A DNA stretch of 64,000 nucleotides from Haloferax massiliensis (GTDB taxonomy: Archaea > Halobacteriota > Halobacteria > Halobacteriales > Haloferacaceae), in the NCBI RefSeq assembly GCF_001368915.1, contig NZ_CSTE01000002.1, positions 440,860 to 504,859 on the forward strand, in the 5' to 3' direction. How positions within the stretch are numbered: position 1 is the stretch's first letter; the number at the start of each line of letters is the position of its first letter. The position numbers and the translations under genes were made by a program. Below the pieces are notes generated by a model. The model searched no databases and was not told where the DNA came from. It was given only the letters and a program-made list of their open reading frames with translations. Below, one piece after another: positions 45,157 through 54,686 of the stretch.

Positions 45157-45301
45157 GACAGGGCGTACCGGCCGCGCGGATTTAACGGGTGCGCTCGCGG
45201 CGGGGCTCGCCGTCCGCGCGCGGAGCTGTCTCTCCCTGAGACGGTGGCCGTATCGTCCGCCTCCGCCAGTCGTTTAGTGTCGCACCGTCAACGGAGGGTC
45301 G

Positions 45302-46222
45302 ATGGACGACAGTATCCTCGACGCTATCGGGTCGCCGCTGGTCCGCGTCGACTCCCCCGAGGGGGCGACGGTCGCGGCGAAGATAGAGTCGAAGAACCCG
45401 GGCGGGTCGGCGAAGGACCGCCCCGCGCTGGCGATGGTCGAGGCGGCCGAGGAGGCCGGCGACATCTCGCCGGGCGACCACCTCGTCGAACCCACGTCCG
45501 GGAACACCGGTATCGGACTCGCCGTCGTCGCGGCGGCGAAGGGCTACGACCTGACTATCGTCATGCCGGACTCGATGTCGCCCGAGCGCCGCGAAATCAT
45601 GCGCGCCTACGGGGCGACCATCGAACTCGTCGAGGGCGACATCTCCACCGCGAAAGAGCGCGCCGACGAACTCGAAGCCGAGGGCATGTTTCAGCTCCGG
45701 CAGTTCGAGAACCCGGCGAACCCGGAGGCGCACTACCGGACGACCGCCGAGGAGATTCTCGAACAGGTCGGCGACCGCCGCATCGACGCCCTCGTCGCCG
45801 GTATCGGCACCGGCGGCACGATTTCGGGTAACGGCCGCCGCCTCGTCGAGGAGTTCCCCTCGATGCGCGTCGTCGGCGTCGAACCCGCCGAGAGCGCCGT
45901 CCTCTCGGGCCGCGAGGTCGGCGACAACGACTTTCAGGGGATGGGGCCGGGCTTCGTCAGCCCCAACCTCGACACCGACCTCATCGACGACGTGGAAATC
46001 GTCGAACTCGCCGACGCCGAGGCCGAGTGTCGCCGCCTCGCCCGCGAGGAGGGCATCCTCGTCGGCCAGTCGTCCGGCGCGTCGCTCCTCGCGGCCAAGC
46101 GCGTCGCAGAGCGACTCGCCGACCCCGAGGCCGACGAGGAAGACCAACCGCTCGTCGTGACCGTCTTCTGGGACTCCGGCGAGCGCTACATGTCGACCGG
46201 GATGTTCGACGCCGAGGAATAG
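45302..46222 (+). CDS. cysK: cysteine synthase
   Basis: This 306-aa PLP-dependent enzyme forms cysteine from O-acetylserine and sulfide. The PLP lysine lies in NPGGSAKDRPALAM near residue 40. The substrate loop TSGNTGIGLAVVAA, the PLP phosphate loop GIGTGGTISGNGRRL and the C-terminal SSGASLLAAKRVAERL are typical. The enzyme would feed gamma-glutamylcysteine synthesis with gshA elsewhere in the window, though no linkage in expression is visible. Confidence 0.92.
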   Translation: MDDSILDAIGSPLVRVDSPEGATVAAKIESKNPGGSAKDRPALAMVEAAEEAGDISPGDHLVEPTSGNTGIGLAVVAAAKGYDLTIVMPDSMSPERREIMRAYGATIELVEGDISTAKERADELEAEGMFQLRQFENPANPEAHYRTTAEEILEQVGDRRIDALVAGIGTGGTISGNGRRLVEEFPSMRVVGVEPAESAVLSGREVGDNDFQGMGPGFVSPNLDTDLIDDVEIVELADAEAECRRLAREEGILVGQSSGASLLAAKRVAERLADPEADEEDQPLVVTVFWDSGERYMSTGMFDAEE

Positions 46223-46255
46223 CGGTCCAGAGCGGCTTTTCGCCGGTCGCCTCGC

Positions 46256-46708
46256 TTACCGACCGAACTCGTCTTCCGCGACTCTGACGACGAGCGTTCG
46301 CTCCACGTCTCTGAGGTCGTAGTCGGGCACCGAGCCGTCGACGCGCGTCACGTACATCGGCTCGACGAGGCGGCCCTCTTCGACGCCGTAGATGGCGAGG
46401 TGGTCTCCGGTGTCTTCGGGCTGGACCTTCCCGTCTCGAATCTGTCGGGCGAGGTCGCGGGAGAGCCACTCGTCGGCCGAGACGGAGGGCTCGCGGACCA
46501 GAGAGAAGTCGGCGAACCGGACGAGATACCAGTTGAGGTCGTTGAGAAGCGAGACGGCCGCGCCGAGGCTCACCGTGTCGACCGCGAGCGAGTTGTCGAA
46601 CGGTTCGGAGATGTCGTAGGTCGAAAGCGCCGCGCGCGCGGTGTCGCGCGACAGCAGTTCGTACTGGAGGTGGACGTCCTCCGCGCCGACGAGACAGACC
46701 TGCGTCAC
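46256..46708 (-). CDS. haloarchaeal DUF5804-like protein
   Basis: This 150-aa protein starts with GTG (MTQVCLVGAEDVHLQYELLS) and has a conserved-looking core (ISEPFDNSLAVDTVSLGAAVSLLNDLNWYLVRFADFSLVREPSVSADEWLSRDLA). I recall a DUF5804 family in Halobacteria with this layout but cannot verify it. No catalytic motif is recognisable. It is encoded 42 bases after a small zinc-finger gene on the same strand. Confidence 0.72.
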   Translation of the reverse strand: MTQVCLVGAEDVHLQYELLSRDTARAALSTYDISEPFDNSLAVDTVSLGAAVSLLNDLNWYLVRFADFSLVREPSVSADEWLSRDLARQIRDGKVQPEDTGDHLAIYGVEEGRLVEPMYVTRVDGSVPDYDLRDVERTLVVRVAEDEFGR

Positions 46709-46750
46709 GTCGAGAGGGAGGGACCGGACTCGGTAAAGCGGTTCCGGTAC

Positions 46751-47005
46751 TCAGGCGGTCGATTCCCACTCGGCGGCGCAGGACTCGTCGCAGAAGACGA
46801 GGCGCTCGCGTTCGAGGGTTATCTTCCCGGGCTTGTCGATGTCCCGTTCGAGGAGGACCTGATAGTGGGGTTCGCTCAGGTCGACGCGGGCGTGACACGC
46901 CGCGCAGCGCTCGACGGTGTCGCTCCAGTCGGTCCGCGACGCCCGGTGGCTGACGCGCCACTCGGGGCCGGAGTGTCCGCGACCGGGACGCGATGTTTTC
47001 GACAT
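46751..47005 (-). CDS. 84-aa zinc-finger protein
   Basis: This 84-aa protein carries a treble-clef-like zinc site: CAACHARVDLSEPHYQVLL (near residues 34-52) and LVFCDESCAAEWES (near 70-82), giving four Cys plus His. The start of the protein is basic and Gly/Arg-rich. It probably is expressed with the gene at 46256. Function unknown. Confidence 0.75.
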   Translation of the reverse strand: MSKTSRPGRGHSGPEWRVSHRASRTDWSDTVERCAACHARVDLSEPHYQVLLERDIDKPGKITLERERLVFCDESCAAEWESTA

Positions 47006-47203
47006 GGGAGAACCCTAGCGCTCACGGTAAATAAAGCCATTTTTGTGCGATTGTTCATTCGAAACGGTCCTAAACAGTCGCCTATTCGTGACTATGGTTG
47101 TCGTTTGCACGGTTCGTGTGTGCTCCGGTATCGCACCCCGATGGGTCGGGCGGCGACCGTCCTCGGGTCCCTCGTCGGCGACCCCCACCTCGCGCTTCCA
47201 CGC

Positions 47204-48379
47204 TCACTCGCCGTCCGGCGAGACGACCACCCGCTCCCGGGCGGCCTCCACCGCGAGGTCGAACAGGTCGTCGGGTTCCGCGGCCTCGACGGCCGACAGC
47301 GAGGCGTTCGTCTCGGGGAAACTCGGCGCGACGCGCTCGCACCCGACGGGGAGCGTCGAGTCGTCGTAGGTGCCGAGGTCGCGGGCGGCCGCGACGATGT
47401 CGGTCTTGTCGCGGGTCAAAAGCGGGCGGTGGACGGGGTAGTCGACCGCGGCCTCGGTGACGGCGAGGTTCTCGCCGGTCTGGCTCGACTTCTGGCCGAG
47501 CGACTCCCCGGTCACGACGGAGTGGGCGTGTTCGTCGGTGGCGACCTCGGCGGCGATGGCGAGCATCGCGCGCCGCAGCGAGAGCATCCGGGTGTCCTCG
47601 ACGGTGTCCATCAGGCGGTCGACCACGTCGCCGGCGGGGACGACGTGGACCCGCATGTCCGCGTTCGGGGCGCGGCGGGCGATGGTCCGAACCGTCTCGA
47701 TGGCCCGCGCGCGGTGGTCAGCGCCGCCGTAGTCGCCCAAGTCCACGTAGACGGGGACGATTTCGCAGCCGCGGCGCATCAGCTCCCACGTCGCCACCGG
47801 CGAGTCGATGCCGCCGGAGACGAGCGAGACGGCCCGTCCCTGCGTCCCGAGCGGCAGTCCGCCCGGGCCGTCGAACCGCCGCACGGAGAGATACGCCGTC
47901 TCCTCGCGGCACTCTATTCGGTAGGTTCGGTCGGGCTCGTCGAGGTCGACGGGCGCGCCGGTCGCCTCGACGACGGCGCTCCCGGCCTCGCGTTCGAGGT
48001 CCGAACTGGCGAAGTCGTGCTGGTCGGCGTCGCCGACGCGGTCGGCGTCGACGGCGAACGCCGCCCCGTCGGGGTGGTCGGACGCGAGGCCGCGGCAGAC
48101 CGCGACGATGTCGTCGAGTGTGGGGTCGCAGGCGACGCAGGGGCGCGCCCAGACGACGCCCGGCACCTCGGCGCAGGCGGCCGCGACGGCCTCGGCGTCG
48201 GCCGCGTCGCGGACGAGCAGGCGGGACCACTCCCGCTCGACGCGGCCCGAGAGCGAGCGGTCGTCGAGGACCGCCTGGAGGTTCGTCCGCAGTCTTTCCT
48301 CCATCTTCGCCCGGACGCTCGAACTCTTCGTGCCCACCTCGCCGTAGCCGACGAGGACGACGTGCGCCGTCTGATTCAC
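47204..48379 (-). CDS. thiI: tRNA 4-thiouridine synthase (ThiI), rhodanese-less
   Basis: This 391-aa protein adenylates tRNA uridine-8 for 4-thiouridine formation. It has an N-terminal ferredoxin-like domain, a THUMP domain (about 60-165) and a PP-loop ATPase domain with VSLVSGGIDSPVATWELMRRG near residue 185, followed by VVTGESLGQKSSQTGENL. The C-terminal rhodanese domain of E. coli ThiI is absent, as in archaeal forms that take sulfide directly. The start is GTG at 48379. Confidence 0.9.
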   Translation of the reverse strand: MNQTAHVVLVGYGEVGTKSSSVRAKMEERLRTNLQAVLDDRSLSGRVEREWSRLLVRDAADAEAVAAACAEVPGVVWARPCVACDPTLDDIVAVCRGLASDHPDGAAFAVDADRVGDADQHDFASSDLEREAGSAVVEATGAPVDLDEPDRTYRIECREETAYLSVRRFDGPGGLPLGTQGRAVSLVSGGIDSPVATWELMRRGCEIVPVYVDLGDYGGADHRARAIETVRTIARRAPNADMRVHVVPAGDVVDRLMDTVEDTRMLSLRRAMLAIAAEVATDEHAHSVVTGESLGQKSSQTGENLAVTEAAVDYPVHRPLLTRDKTDIVAAARDLGTYDDSTLPVGCERVAPSFPETNASLSAVEAAEPDDLFDLAVEAARERVVVSPDGE

Positions 48380-48521
48380 GGTCGACGTTCTCCGCGGGCA
48401 CCCTTCAGCGTCTCGTTTCGGGGGGCGTCCGTACCCGGCTCGGCACGGCTCGCTCGACCGCTATTAGTGTTATATATCTGTAAATAGTACAATTTACCGA
48501 ACCGTAGACAGACGGCGAAAC

Positions 48522-48530
48522 AATATAAAC
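48522..48530 (+). promoter_or_regulatory. TATA-like box of ppk1
   Basis: AATATAAAC lies about 100 bases before the ppk1 start, implying a 5' leader of about 75 nt. A second AT-rich box (TTATATATC, about 48470-48478) lies closer to the divergent thiI start and may serve it. Confidence 0.4.
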
Positions 48531-48626
48531 CGCTTAATAGATTTCACGCCGTTTCTGTTTCGTACGATCGCCGACCGCCCGCGGCCGCTCTCGACGAACA
48601 ACTGCCGCCACTTCGATGCCCACTCG

Positions 48627-51095
48627 ATGCCAATGATCGACGAGTCGCCAGCCGACATCGACCTCGCCGACCCGCAGTACTACCTCAACCGCGAGCTGAG
48701 CGAGCTGGCGTTCCAGTCTCGCGTGCTCAACGAGGCCCTCGACGACCGGAACCCGCTTCTCGAACGGGTCCGCTTTCTCTCCATCTTCACGAAGAACTTA
48801 GACGAGTTCTTCATGAAGCGCGTCGGCGGGCTGAAACAGCAGATAGACGCCGGCGTGACCGAGCGGACGACCGACGGCCGGACGCCCCGCGAGCAGTGGG
48901 AGGAGGCCATCGACAAGGCCCGACCCATGTTCGAGCGACAGGCCGCGTGCTACCGCGAGGAGATTCGCCCCGCGCTCGCCGACGCGGGAATCCGCATCTG
49001 CGACTACGACGAGCTGACGCCCGCCCAGCGCGCGGAGATGCGCGACTACTTCGAACTCTCGGTGTTGCCGACGCTCACCCCGCTGTCGTTCGACCCGGCC
49101 CATCCGTTCCCGTTCATCTCGAACCTCTCGCTTTCGCTCGCGGTCGTCACCCGCGACGACGACGGCGACCAGACGTTCACGCGCGTGAAGATTCCGCAGA
49201 ACCGCCCCCGACTCGTCGAGGTCGACACCGACGGCGACGAGGTCCGGTACGTCCTCCTTGAGGAGGTCATCCGCGCCAACCTCGACCTCCTGTTCCCGAA
49301 CGTCGAGGTCGTGGACACCGCGGTGTTCAAACTCACCCGGAACGCCGAGGTCCGCCGCAACGAGGAGGTCGCCGAAGACCTCATCGACATGATAGAGGAG
49401 GTGCTCGAACAGCGCCGCTTCGCCACCGTCGTCCGCCTCGAAATCGAGGCCGACGCGCCCGAGGCGGCGCGGGACCTCCTCGTCGAGCAGTTGGACCTCG
49501 ACGACCGCGAGGTGTTCGAACTCCGCGGGCCGCTCGACTACCGCGAGCTGATGGACCTCGCGGACCTCGACCGCCCGGACCTCTCGTTGGAGTCGTGGAC
49601 GCCCCAGCCGCACCCGCGGTTTTCGGCCCTCGGCCCCACCGACGCGGGAATCGGTTCGGGCGGGGCTTCTCCCGAGGCGGCCGGGGAGGGCGGCGACACC
49701 GTCTTCGACGAGATTCGCCGCAAGGACGTGCTGTTGCACCACCCCTACCACTCGTTCGGCGACACCGTCCAACAGTTCCTCGACGCGGCCGCCACCGACC
49801 CCGACGTGCTGGCCATCAAGGCCGCCATCTACCGGACGGCCTCGGACTCGAAGGTAATCGAGGCGCTCATCGACGCCGCCGACAACGGCAAGCAGGTCGC
49901 GGCGATGGTCGAACTCAAAGCGCGGTTCGACGAGCAGAACAACCTCGAATGGGTGCGGCGGCTCGAAGAGGAGGGCATCCACGTCGCCTACGGCACCATC
50001 GGCCTCAAGACGCACACGAAGACCGCGCTCGTCGTCCGCGAGGAGGAAGACGGCGTCCGCCTCTACTCCCACGTCGCCACCGGCAACTACCACTCCGGGA
50101 CCGCGAAGGGCTACGTCGACCTCGGCGTTCTCACCGCCGACCGCGACATCGGACAGGACCTCGTGAAGGTGTTCAACTTCTTCACCGGCCCCTCCTTGGA
50201 CGAGGAGTTCCGGAAGCTCCTCATCGCGCCCGTGACGATGCGAAGCGAGTTCACGAAGTGCATCCGCCGGGAGGCCGAACACGCCCGCGCCGGCCGCGAC
50301 GCCCGCATCGTCGCCAAGATGAACGCCCTCGAAGACCCCGTCATCGTCGAGGAACTGTACGAGGCGTCGATGGCCGGCGTCGATATCGGCCTGCTCGTCC
50401 GCGACATCTGTCGGCTCCGCCCCGGGCTGGAGGGCGTCTCGGAGACCGTCACGGTCCGGAGCGTCGTGGACCGCTTCCTCGAACACTCCCGCATCTTCTA
50501 CTTCGAGAACGCGGGCGACCCGGACTACTACGTCGGCTCGGCGGACTGGATGACCCGCAACCTCGACAAGCGCGTGGAGGCCGTCGCGCCCGTCGAGGAC
50601 CCGGACATCCGCGAGCAGCTGCGGTTCGTCCTCGAACTCGGCTTCGCCGACAACCGGAAGGCGTGGGAGATGAACGCCGACGGCACCTACGACCAGCGCG
50701 CCCCCGGCGACGGCCACGAGATTAGCATGCAGCGGATTCTGATGGATCAGACGCTCGCGGCGTCGAACACGCCCGGCGTCCACCGCGGTATCTCGGCGTC
50801 GCACCCGGACGTGCCCGAGACGCTTCTCGTCGAGTCCGACCCGTCCGTGATGGCTCCCCGTGACGGGTCCGAGAAGCACGTTGCCGCCGGTTCCGACCCC
50901 GTCGGCGAGGCGGATGCGGGCGCGCCGAAGAACGGCGACCCGCGGCACGTCCTCGACAGTTTCCCCGAGAAGTGGTACGTGCCGAGCAGTCGGCACTACG
51001 AGTACGCGGTTCGGACGCCGGACGGCGACCGCGACTACCGGAAGACCGCCGAAGCGGCCGCGCGGCTGGTCGAGAAGTACTACGGCGAGAAGTAA
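48627..51095 (+). CDS. ppk1: polyphosphate kinase
   Basis: This 822-aa PPK1 makes polyphosphate from ATP. Domains in order: N (about 20-120, NRELSELAFQSRVLNEA), head, and two C-terminal phospholipase-D-like domains. The phospho-His lies in RLYSHVATGNYHSGTAK near residue 480; the second conserved His is in RFLEHSRIFYFEN near residue 619. The length exceeds the usual 690-720 aa because of a low-complexity insert at about 335-360 (PTDAGIGSGGASPEAAGEGG) and a C-terminal extension after about 730. Start ATG at 48627 or, two codons later, at 48633. Confidence 0.93.
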   Translation: MPMIDESPADIDLADPQYYLNRELSELAFQSRVLNEALDDRNPLLERVRFLSIFTKNLDEFFMKRVGGLKQQIDAGVTERTTDGRTPREQWEEAIDKARPMFERQAACYREEIRPALADAGIRICDYDELTPAQRAEMRDYFELSVLPTLTPLSFDPAHPFPFISNLSLSLAVVTRDDDGDQTFTRVKIPQNRPRLVEVDTDGDEVRYVLLEEVIRANLDLLFPNVEVVDTAVFKLTRNAEVRRNEEVAEDLIDMIEEVLEQRRFATVVRLEIEADAPEAARDLLVEQLDLDDREVFELRGPLDYRELMDLADLDRPDLSLESWTPQPHPRFSALGPTDAGIGSGGASPEAAGEGGDTVFDEIRRKDVLLHHPYHSFGDTVQQFLDAAATDPDVLAIKAAIYRTASDSKVIEALIDAADNGKQVAAMVELKARFDEQNNLEWVRRLEEEGIHVAYGTIGLKTHTKTALVVREEEDGVRLYSHVATGNYHSGTAKGYVDLGVLTADRDIGQDLVKVFNFFTGPSLDEEFRKLLIAPVTMRSEFTKCIRREAEHARAGRDARIVAKMNALEDPVIVEELYEASMAGVDIGLLVRDICRLRPGLEGVSETVTVRSVVDRFLEHSRIFYFENAGDPDYYVGSADWMTRNLDKRVEAVAPVEDPDIREQLRFVLELGFADNRKAWEMNADGTYDQRAPGDGHEISMQRILMDQTLAASNTPGVHRGISASHPDVPETLLVESDPSVMAPRDGSEKHVAAGSDPVGEADAGAPKNGDPRHVLDSFPEKWYVPSSRHYEYAVRTPDGDRDYRKTAEAAARLVEKYYGEK

Positions 51096-51148
51096 TCGTC
51101 CGCCCTCGCGGGCGGCGCGGTCTTTTCTGCGACCGCCGACGCGACGCC

Positions 51149-52357
51149 TCAGAACGTGCTGAGTTCGCCCTCGATGGTCCGGCGGGTGATGTCGGTCACG
51201 TCCGCGAGTTCGCGGTCGATGATGGCGACCACCTCGTCTTCGATGTCGGCGACGGTGACGCCCTCGTCCGTGATGACCTTCGCGTCGGCGACGTGCGGTT
51301 CGTCGATGGGGCGGCCGATCTGCGACAGCAGGCGGACCTGCAGGTCGCGGATGCCGTCGACCTCGGCGACGACCGTCTCGGCGATGTGGGTCGAAAGCAG
51401 GTTGTAAATCTTCCCGATGTGGTTGACGGGGTTCTTGCCGGAGGTCGCTTCCATGCTCATCGGGCGGTTCGGCGTGATGAGACCGTTGGCGCGGTTACCG
51501 CGGCCGACGGAGCCGTCGTCGCCCTGCTCGGCGGACGTGCCGGTCGTCGTGAGGTAGATGGAGCCCTCGTCGTAGTCGTCGGCGGTGTTGACCTCGACGT
51601 TGACCTCGCGGTCGGTGTAGTCGGTGGCGAGGTCGGTGACGAACTCGCGCACGTCGTCGACGGCGGCGACGTAGTCGTCGATGTCGTCGAGGTGTTTGTC
51701 GACCATCGCGGCGGCGACGGTCACGTCGATGACGTCGCCCTCGCGCTTGCCCATGAGCTTGATGTCCTGTCCGAGTTCGGGGTGGTCGTCGCCGTAGGCC
51801 GCGCCGTTGAGGGCGCGCTCGGCTTCGAGGACGATGCGCTCCGTCTCGGTCAGGGGGGCGTGGCCGACGCCGAAGCTCGTGTCGTTGGCCATCGGGACCT
51901 GCTGAGTCTCCTCGCCGAACACGTCCTGGAGGTCGCCGGAGCCCTCGCCGAGCTTCACGTCGACGATGATGTCCGTGCCCACGTCGAGCCCGGGGATGTT
52001 CTCGTTGAGGTACTCCCGGGCGGCGCGGAGCGCCGTCGAGTCGACGGGAATCTTCTCGCCGTCGTACTCCTTCGTGGCGCGGCCGACGATGAGGAGATAG
52101 ATGGGCTCGATGACCTCGCCGCCGCCGAAGGCGGGCGCGGCCGTGCCGGCGACGAGTTGCGTCTCGTCAGTGTTGTAGTGAAGCACCTTGCCGACGCGGT
52201 CGAGATAGAGGTTCGAGAGGGCGCGGGAGACGCTCTCGGCGATGCCGTCGGAGATGGAGTCAGGGTGCCCGATGCCCTTTCGCTCGACGATTTCGACCTC
52301 CTGGTCCTCGACCGCGCGCTTGTCGGCGGATTCGAGGCGGATATTTCGGTCGCTCAT
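51149..52357 (-). CDS. mat: archaeal S-adenosylmethionine synthetase
   Basis: This 402-aa enzyme is of the archaeal-type MAT family, distinct from bacterial MetK. Diagnostic regions: [20 protein letters not shown] near residue 25, [46 protein letters not shown] and [20 protein letters not shown]. Length matches the archaeal family (about 400 aa). It is convergent with ppk1. Confidence 0.94.
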   Translation of the reverse strand: MSDRNIRLESADKRAVEDQEVEIVERKGIGHPDSISDGIAESVSRALSNLYLDRVGKVLHYNTDETQLVAGTAAPAFGGGEVIEPIYLLIVGRATKEYDGEKIPVDSTALRAAREYLNENIPGLDVGTDIIVDVKLGEGSGDLQDVFGEETQQVPMANDTSFGVGHAPLTETERIVLEAERALNGAAYGDDHPELGQDIKLMGKREGDVIDVTVAAAMVDKHLDDIDDYVAAVDDVREFVTDLATDYTDREVNVEVNTADDYDEGSIYLTTTGTSAEQGDDGSVGRGNRANGLITPNRPMSMEATSGKNPVNHIGKIYNLLSTHIAETVVAEVDGIRDLQVRLLSQIGRPIDEPHVADAKVITDEGVTVADIEDEVVAIIDRELADVTDITRRTIEGELSTF

Positions 52358-52482
52358 TGGCGGGACGTACCCGGCGGGCGGTTCTATAACTTGCGGAAAC
52401 CTTTGGCCACAATCGTATTACTTGAGAGTATGCTCGGGCAGTATCTGCCGAGAGCGCGGACGACCGAGAGCCGTCTGCCCGC

Positions 52483-53040
52483 CTACTCCTCGGGCGCGCC
52501 GAGCAGCATTCCGAGGTAGGAGGTCCGAATCTGGTCGTCGGGGTCGAGACCGAGCTCCCGGAGGACGGCGAACGCCCCCTCGCGGGCGTCGTCGACGCCG
52601 GATTCGACCTCGACTTCGACCTCGACGAACTCGCCGAGTCCGGACACCGAGTCGAGCGAGACGGTGTAGCCGTCGAGGGCGAACCGCTCGCGCTCTTTCT
52701 CGACGGTCGCGGCGGGTTCGAAGCCGACGGCCTCGCAGATGTCGTCCATCGTCTCGCCGTCGTCGACGCCCGTCTCGTACTCCCGGCGGGTCTTCGACGA
52801 CTCGTCGACGAGCGGTCCCTTGTAGGTGACGACGGTCTCCTCGTCGGCGAGTTCGCCGCCCTCGTAGCGCGATTCGCGCCGGAGGCGCAGCGCCTCGTCG
52901 GTCTCGGCGAAATCTCGGTGCGGGGCGTCGTAGTAGGTGTCCGTCTGGGCGACGCGGTTGACCCGTTCGGCCTCGGCCGCGTCGAGTCGCTCGCGAACCG
53001 CGTCGTGGTCCGCGCGGACCTTGACCTCGACTTCGTACAT
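52483..53040 (-). CDS. class IV adenylate cyclase / CYTH-domain protein
   Basis: This 185-aa protein belongs to the CYTH superfamily: the ExExK motif opens the protein (MYEVEVKVRAD), with EALRLRRESRYEGGELADEETVVTYKGP and ETGVDDGETMDDICEAVGFE typical of CyaB-like and thiamine-triphosphatase-like members. The ATG at 53040 puts the motif at residues 2-7 as in the family. Activity (cyclase versus triphosphatase) cannot be decided from sequence; a polyphosphate-linked role is suggested only by proximity to ppk1. Confidence 0.87.
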   Translation of the reverse strand: MYEVEVKVRADHDAVRERLDAAEAERVNRVAQTDTYYDAPHRDFAETDEALRLRRESRYEGGELADEETVVTYKGPLVDESSKTRREYETGVDDGETMDDICEAVGFEPAATVEKERERFALDGYTVSLDSVSGLGEFVEVEVEVESGVDDAREGAFAVLRELGLDPDDQIRTSYLGMLLGAPEE

Positions 53041-53154
53041 GCTCTCACGGGCGCGTCCGGGGGGCAAAAACGTCGGTGACTCGCGTCGGCGACCCCTCAG
53101 TACTGTGGCATTTGTTATCTTTTATCATGTAAGAACCCGTAGTATGACGGGAGT

Positions 53155-53670
53155 ATGAGCCAAGAGACGCCGAACCCGGCTACCGCGGTTGGACAGCACG
53201 TCGGCGAGACCGCCGACTACGAAATCACGGGCCGCGTCGTCCTCACCGCGATGGCGAGCGGGTTCGTCGGGACGGTGTTGATGCTGCCCGTCCTCGTCGG
53301 CATCCCCGAACTCTTCGGCCTCTTTACGACCGAACCGATTACGCGATTCGCCGGGATGGCGAGGTTCTTCGGTTACGAACCGACGCTCGCCCTCGGGGCC
53401 TTCCTCTTCGGCATCGGCGGCGTGGTCGTCCTCCCGGTGACGTTCGTCGTCGTCGGCGCGTTCCTCCCGCCGGAGTCGCCGGAGTACCTCCGCGGCGTGT
53501 CGTTCGCGACGCTCTACTGGGTCGGCTTCGTGCCGGCGTTCTGGCCGCCCGCCGACGCGTTCGTCGTCGCCTCGTTCCTCGTGTTCTCGCTTCTGGCCCA
53601 CTGGGTGTACGGCCTCTCGCTCGGCTACCTGCTCGACCTGTTCGCGGATATCCCGCAACACGAGGTCTGA
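53155..53670 (+). CDS. membrane protein of the cox locus (DUF6789-like)
   Basis: This 171-aa protein has four hydrophobic helices (about residues 27-50, 77-103, 117-130 and 136-158), with VLTAMASGFVGTVLMLPVLVG first. I recall similar membrane proteins as DUF6789 in haloarchaea, often beside cytochrome oxidase genes, but cannot verify it. It precedes coxB by 239 bases on the same strand. A TTTTATC box about 30 bases before the ATG suggests a leaderless transcript. Confidence 0.72.
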   Translation: MSQETPNPATAVGQHVGETADYEITGRVVLTAMASGFVGTVLMLPVLVGIPELFGLFTTEPITRFAGMARFFGYEPTLALGAFLFGIGGVVVLPVTFVVVGAFLPPESPEYLRGVSFATLYWVGFVPAFWPPADAFVVASFLVFSLLAHWVYGLSLGYLLDLFADIPQHEV

Positions 53671-53883
53671 GCGCCGGCGGGGGCGCGGCCGCTGTTGTCC
53701 GCCGTCGTCCGCACCTCTCGCCGCCACATGCGTCTCTTTGGCCTTTCGTTCGGCGTCTGTCGTCTCCCGCTTCCACCGTCCGCACTCGCGCCGTTCTCCC
53801 CGCCTCGCCGTGAACGACCGGAACCGGCCGCTCGACACCGTTCGAACCCGATAGCTCCGAAACAATAATCATCACGAACGTTA

Positions 53884-53895
53884 ATTATCTTATTT
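53884..53895 (+). promoter_or_regulatory. TATA-like box of coxB
   Basis: ATTATCTTATTT lies 15-26 bases before the ATG at 53910, close to the leaderless spacing seen elsewhere. Confidence 0.4.
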
Positions 53896-53909
53896 GGGTG
53901 GTGTTATCA

Positions 53910-54686
53910 ATGGTCACGGATCTCGTACTGACGGCCGCGTTCCCGCTCCAGTCGGGGTTAGTCCCGCGGGGGACCCGCGAGTTCGTCTTCGAAAGCATCT
54001 TCGAGGTGTTCCTGCTTTTGGGGACGCTCGTCGGGGTCGTCGTCGTCGGGTACATGCTCTACAACGCGTACAGGTATCGCTCCGGTTCCGGAAACGGTCA
54101 CGTCGACGACGAGAACCGGCTCGTCCTCGGGGAGCTCCCGTCGGGGAGCGGCGGGGGCCGGAAGCTGTTCACCTCGTTTTTCATGAGCATGGTCATCGTC
54201 GTCTCGCTGGTCTCGTGGACGTACCTGACGCTCCTGTACGTCGAGGACGGTCCCGCGGACGACGACTCGCTCGACGTGGCCGTCGAGGGCTATCAGTTCG
54301 GCTGGCGTTTTACCTACCCGAACGGCCACACCACCGACGGCGTGCTCCGGGTCCCCGCCGACCGGCCCGTCCAACTGACGATTACCACGGCGGACGTGTT
54401 CCACAACTTCGGCATCACGGAGTTACGCGTCAAGTCCGACGCCATCCCCGGTCAGGAGACGGAGACGTGGTTCACCGCCGACGAACCGGGGACCTACACC
54501 GCGCAGTGTTACGAGCTCTGCGGCGTGGGCCACTCCTACATGTCCGCCGAGGTCATCGTGATGCCGCCCGACGAGTACGAGGCGTGGTACGCGAACACGA
54601 CCGCGGAGAACGCGACCGCCGATAACGCGACCACGGACAGCGCGACCGCGAACGAGTCGAACCTCCGACCGGCGGTGGTTCCATGA
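53910..54686 (+). CDS. coxB: cytochrome c oxidase subunit II
   Basis: This 258-aa subunit carries the CuA centre that accepts electrons in a haem-copper oxidase. Two N-terminal transmembrane helices (about 28-52 and 90-112) are followed by a cupredoxin domain. CuA ligands are visible: His in DVFHNFGI and [12 protein letters not shown] (C-x3-C-x3-H-x2-M). A haloarchaeal C-terminal tail rich in Asn/Ala/Thr ([17 protein letters not shown]) follows. It overlaps coxAC by 4 bases (ATGA). Confidence 0.92.
   Translation: MVTDLVLTAAFPLQSGLVPRGTREFVFESIFEVFLLLGTLVGVVVVGYMLYNAYRYRSGSGNGHVDDENRLVLGELPSGSGGGRKLFTSFFMSMVIVVSLVSWTYLTLLYVEDGPADDDSLDVAVEGYQFGWRFTYPNGHTTDGVLRVPADRPVQLTITTADVFHNFGITELRVKSDAIPGQETETWFTADEPGTYTAQCYELCGVGHSYMSAEVIVMPPDEYEAWYANTTAENATADNATTDSATANESNLRPAVVP

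Noticed and set aside
48798..50996. 732-aa open frame antisense to ppk1
   Set aside because: Shadow of a well-supported gene; no recognisable domain.
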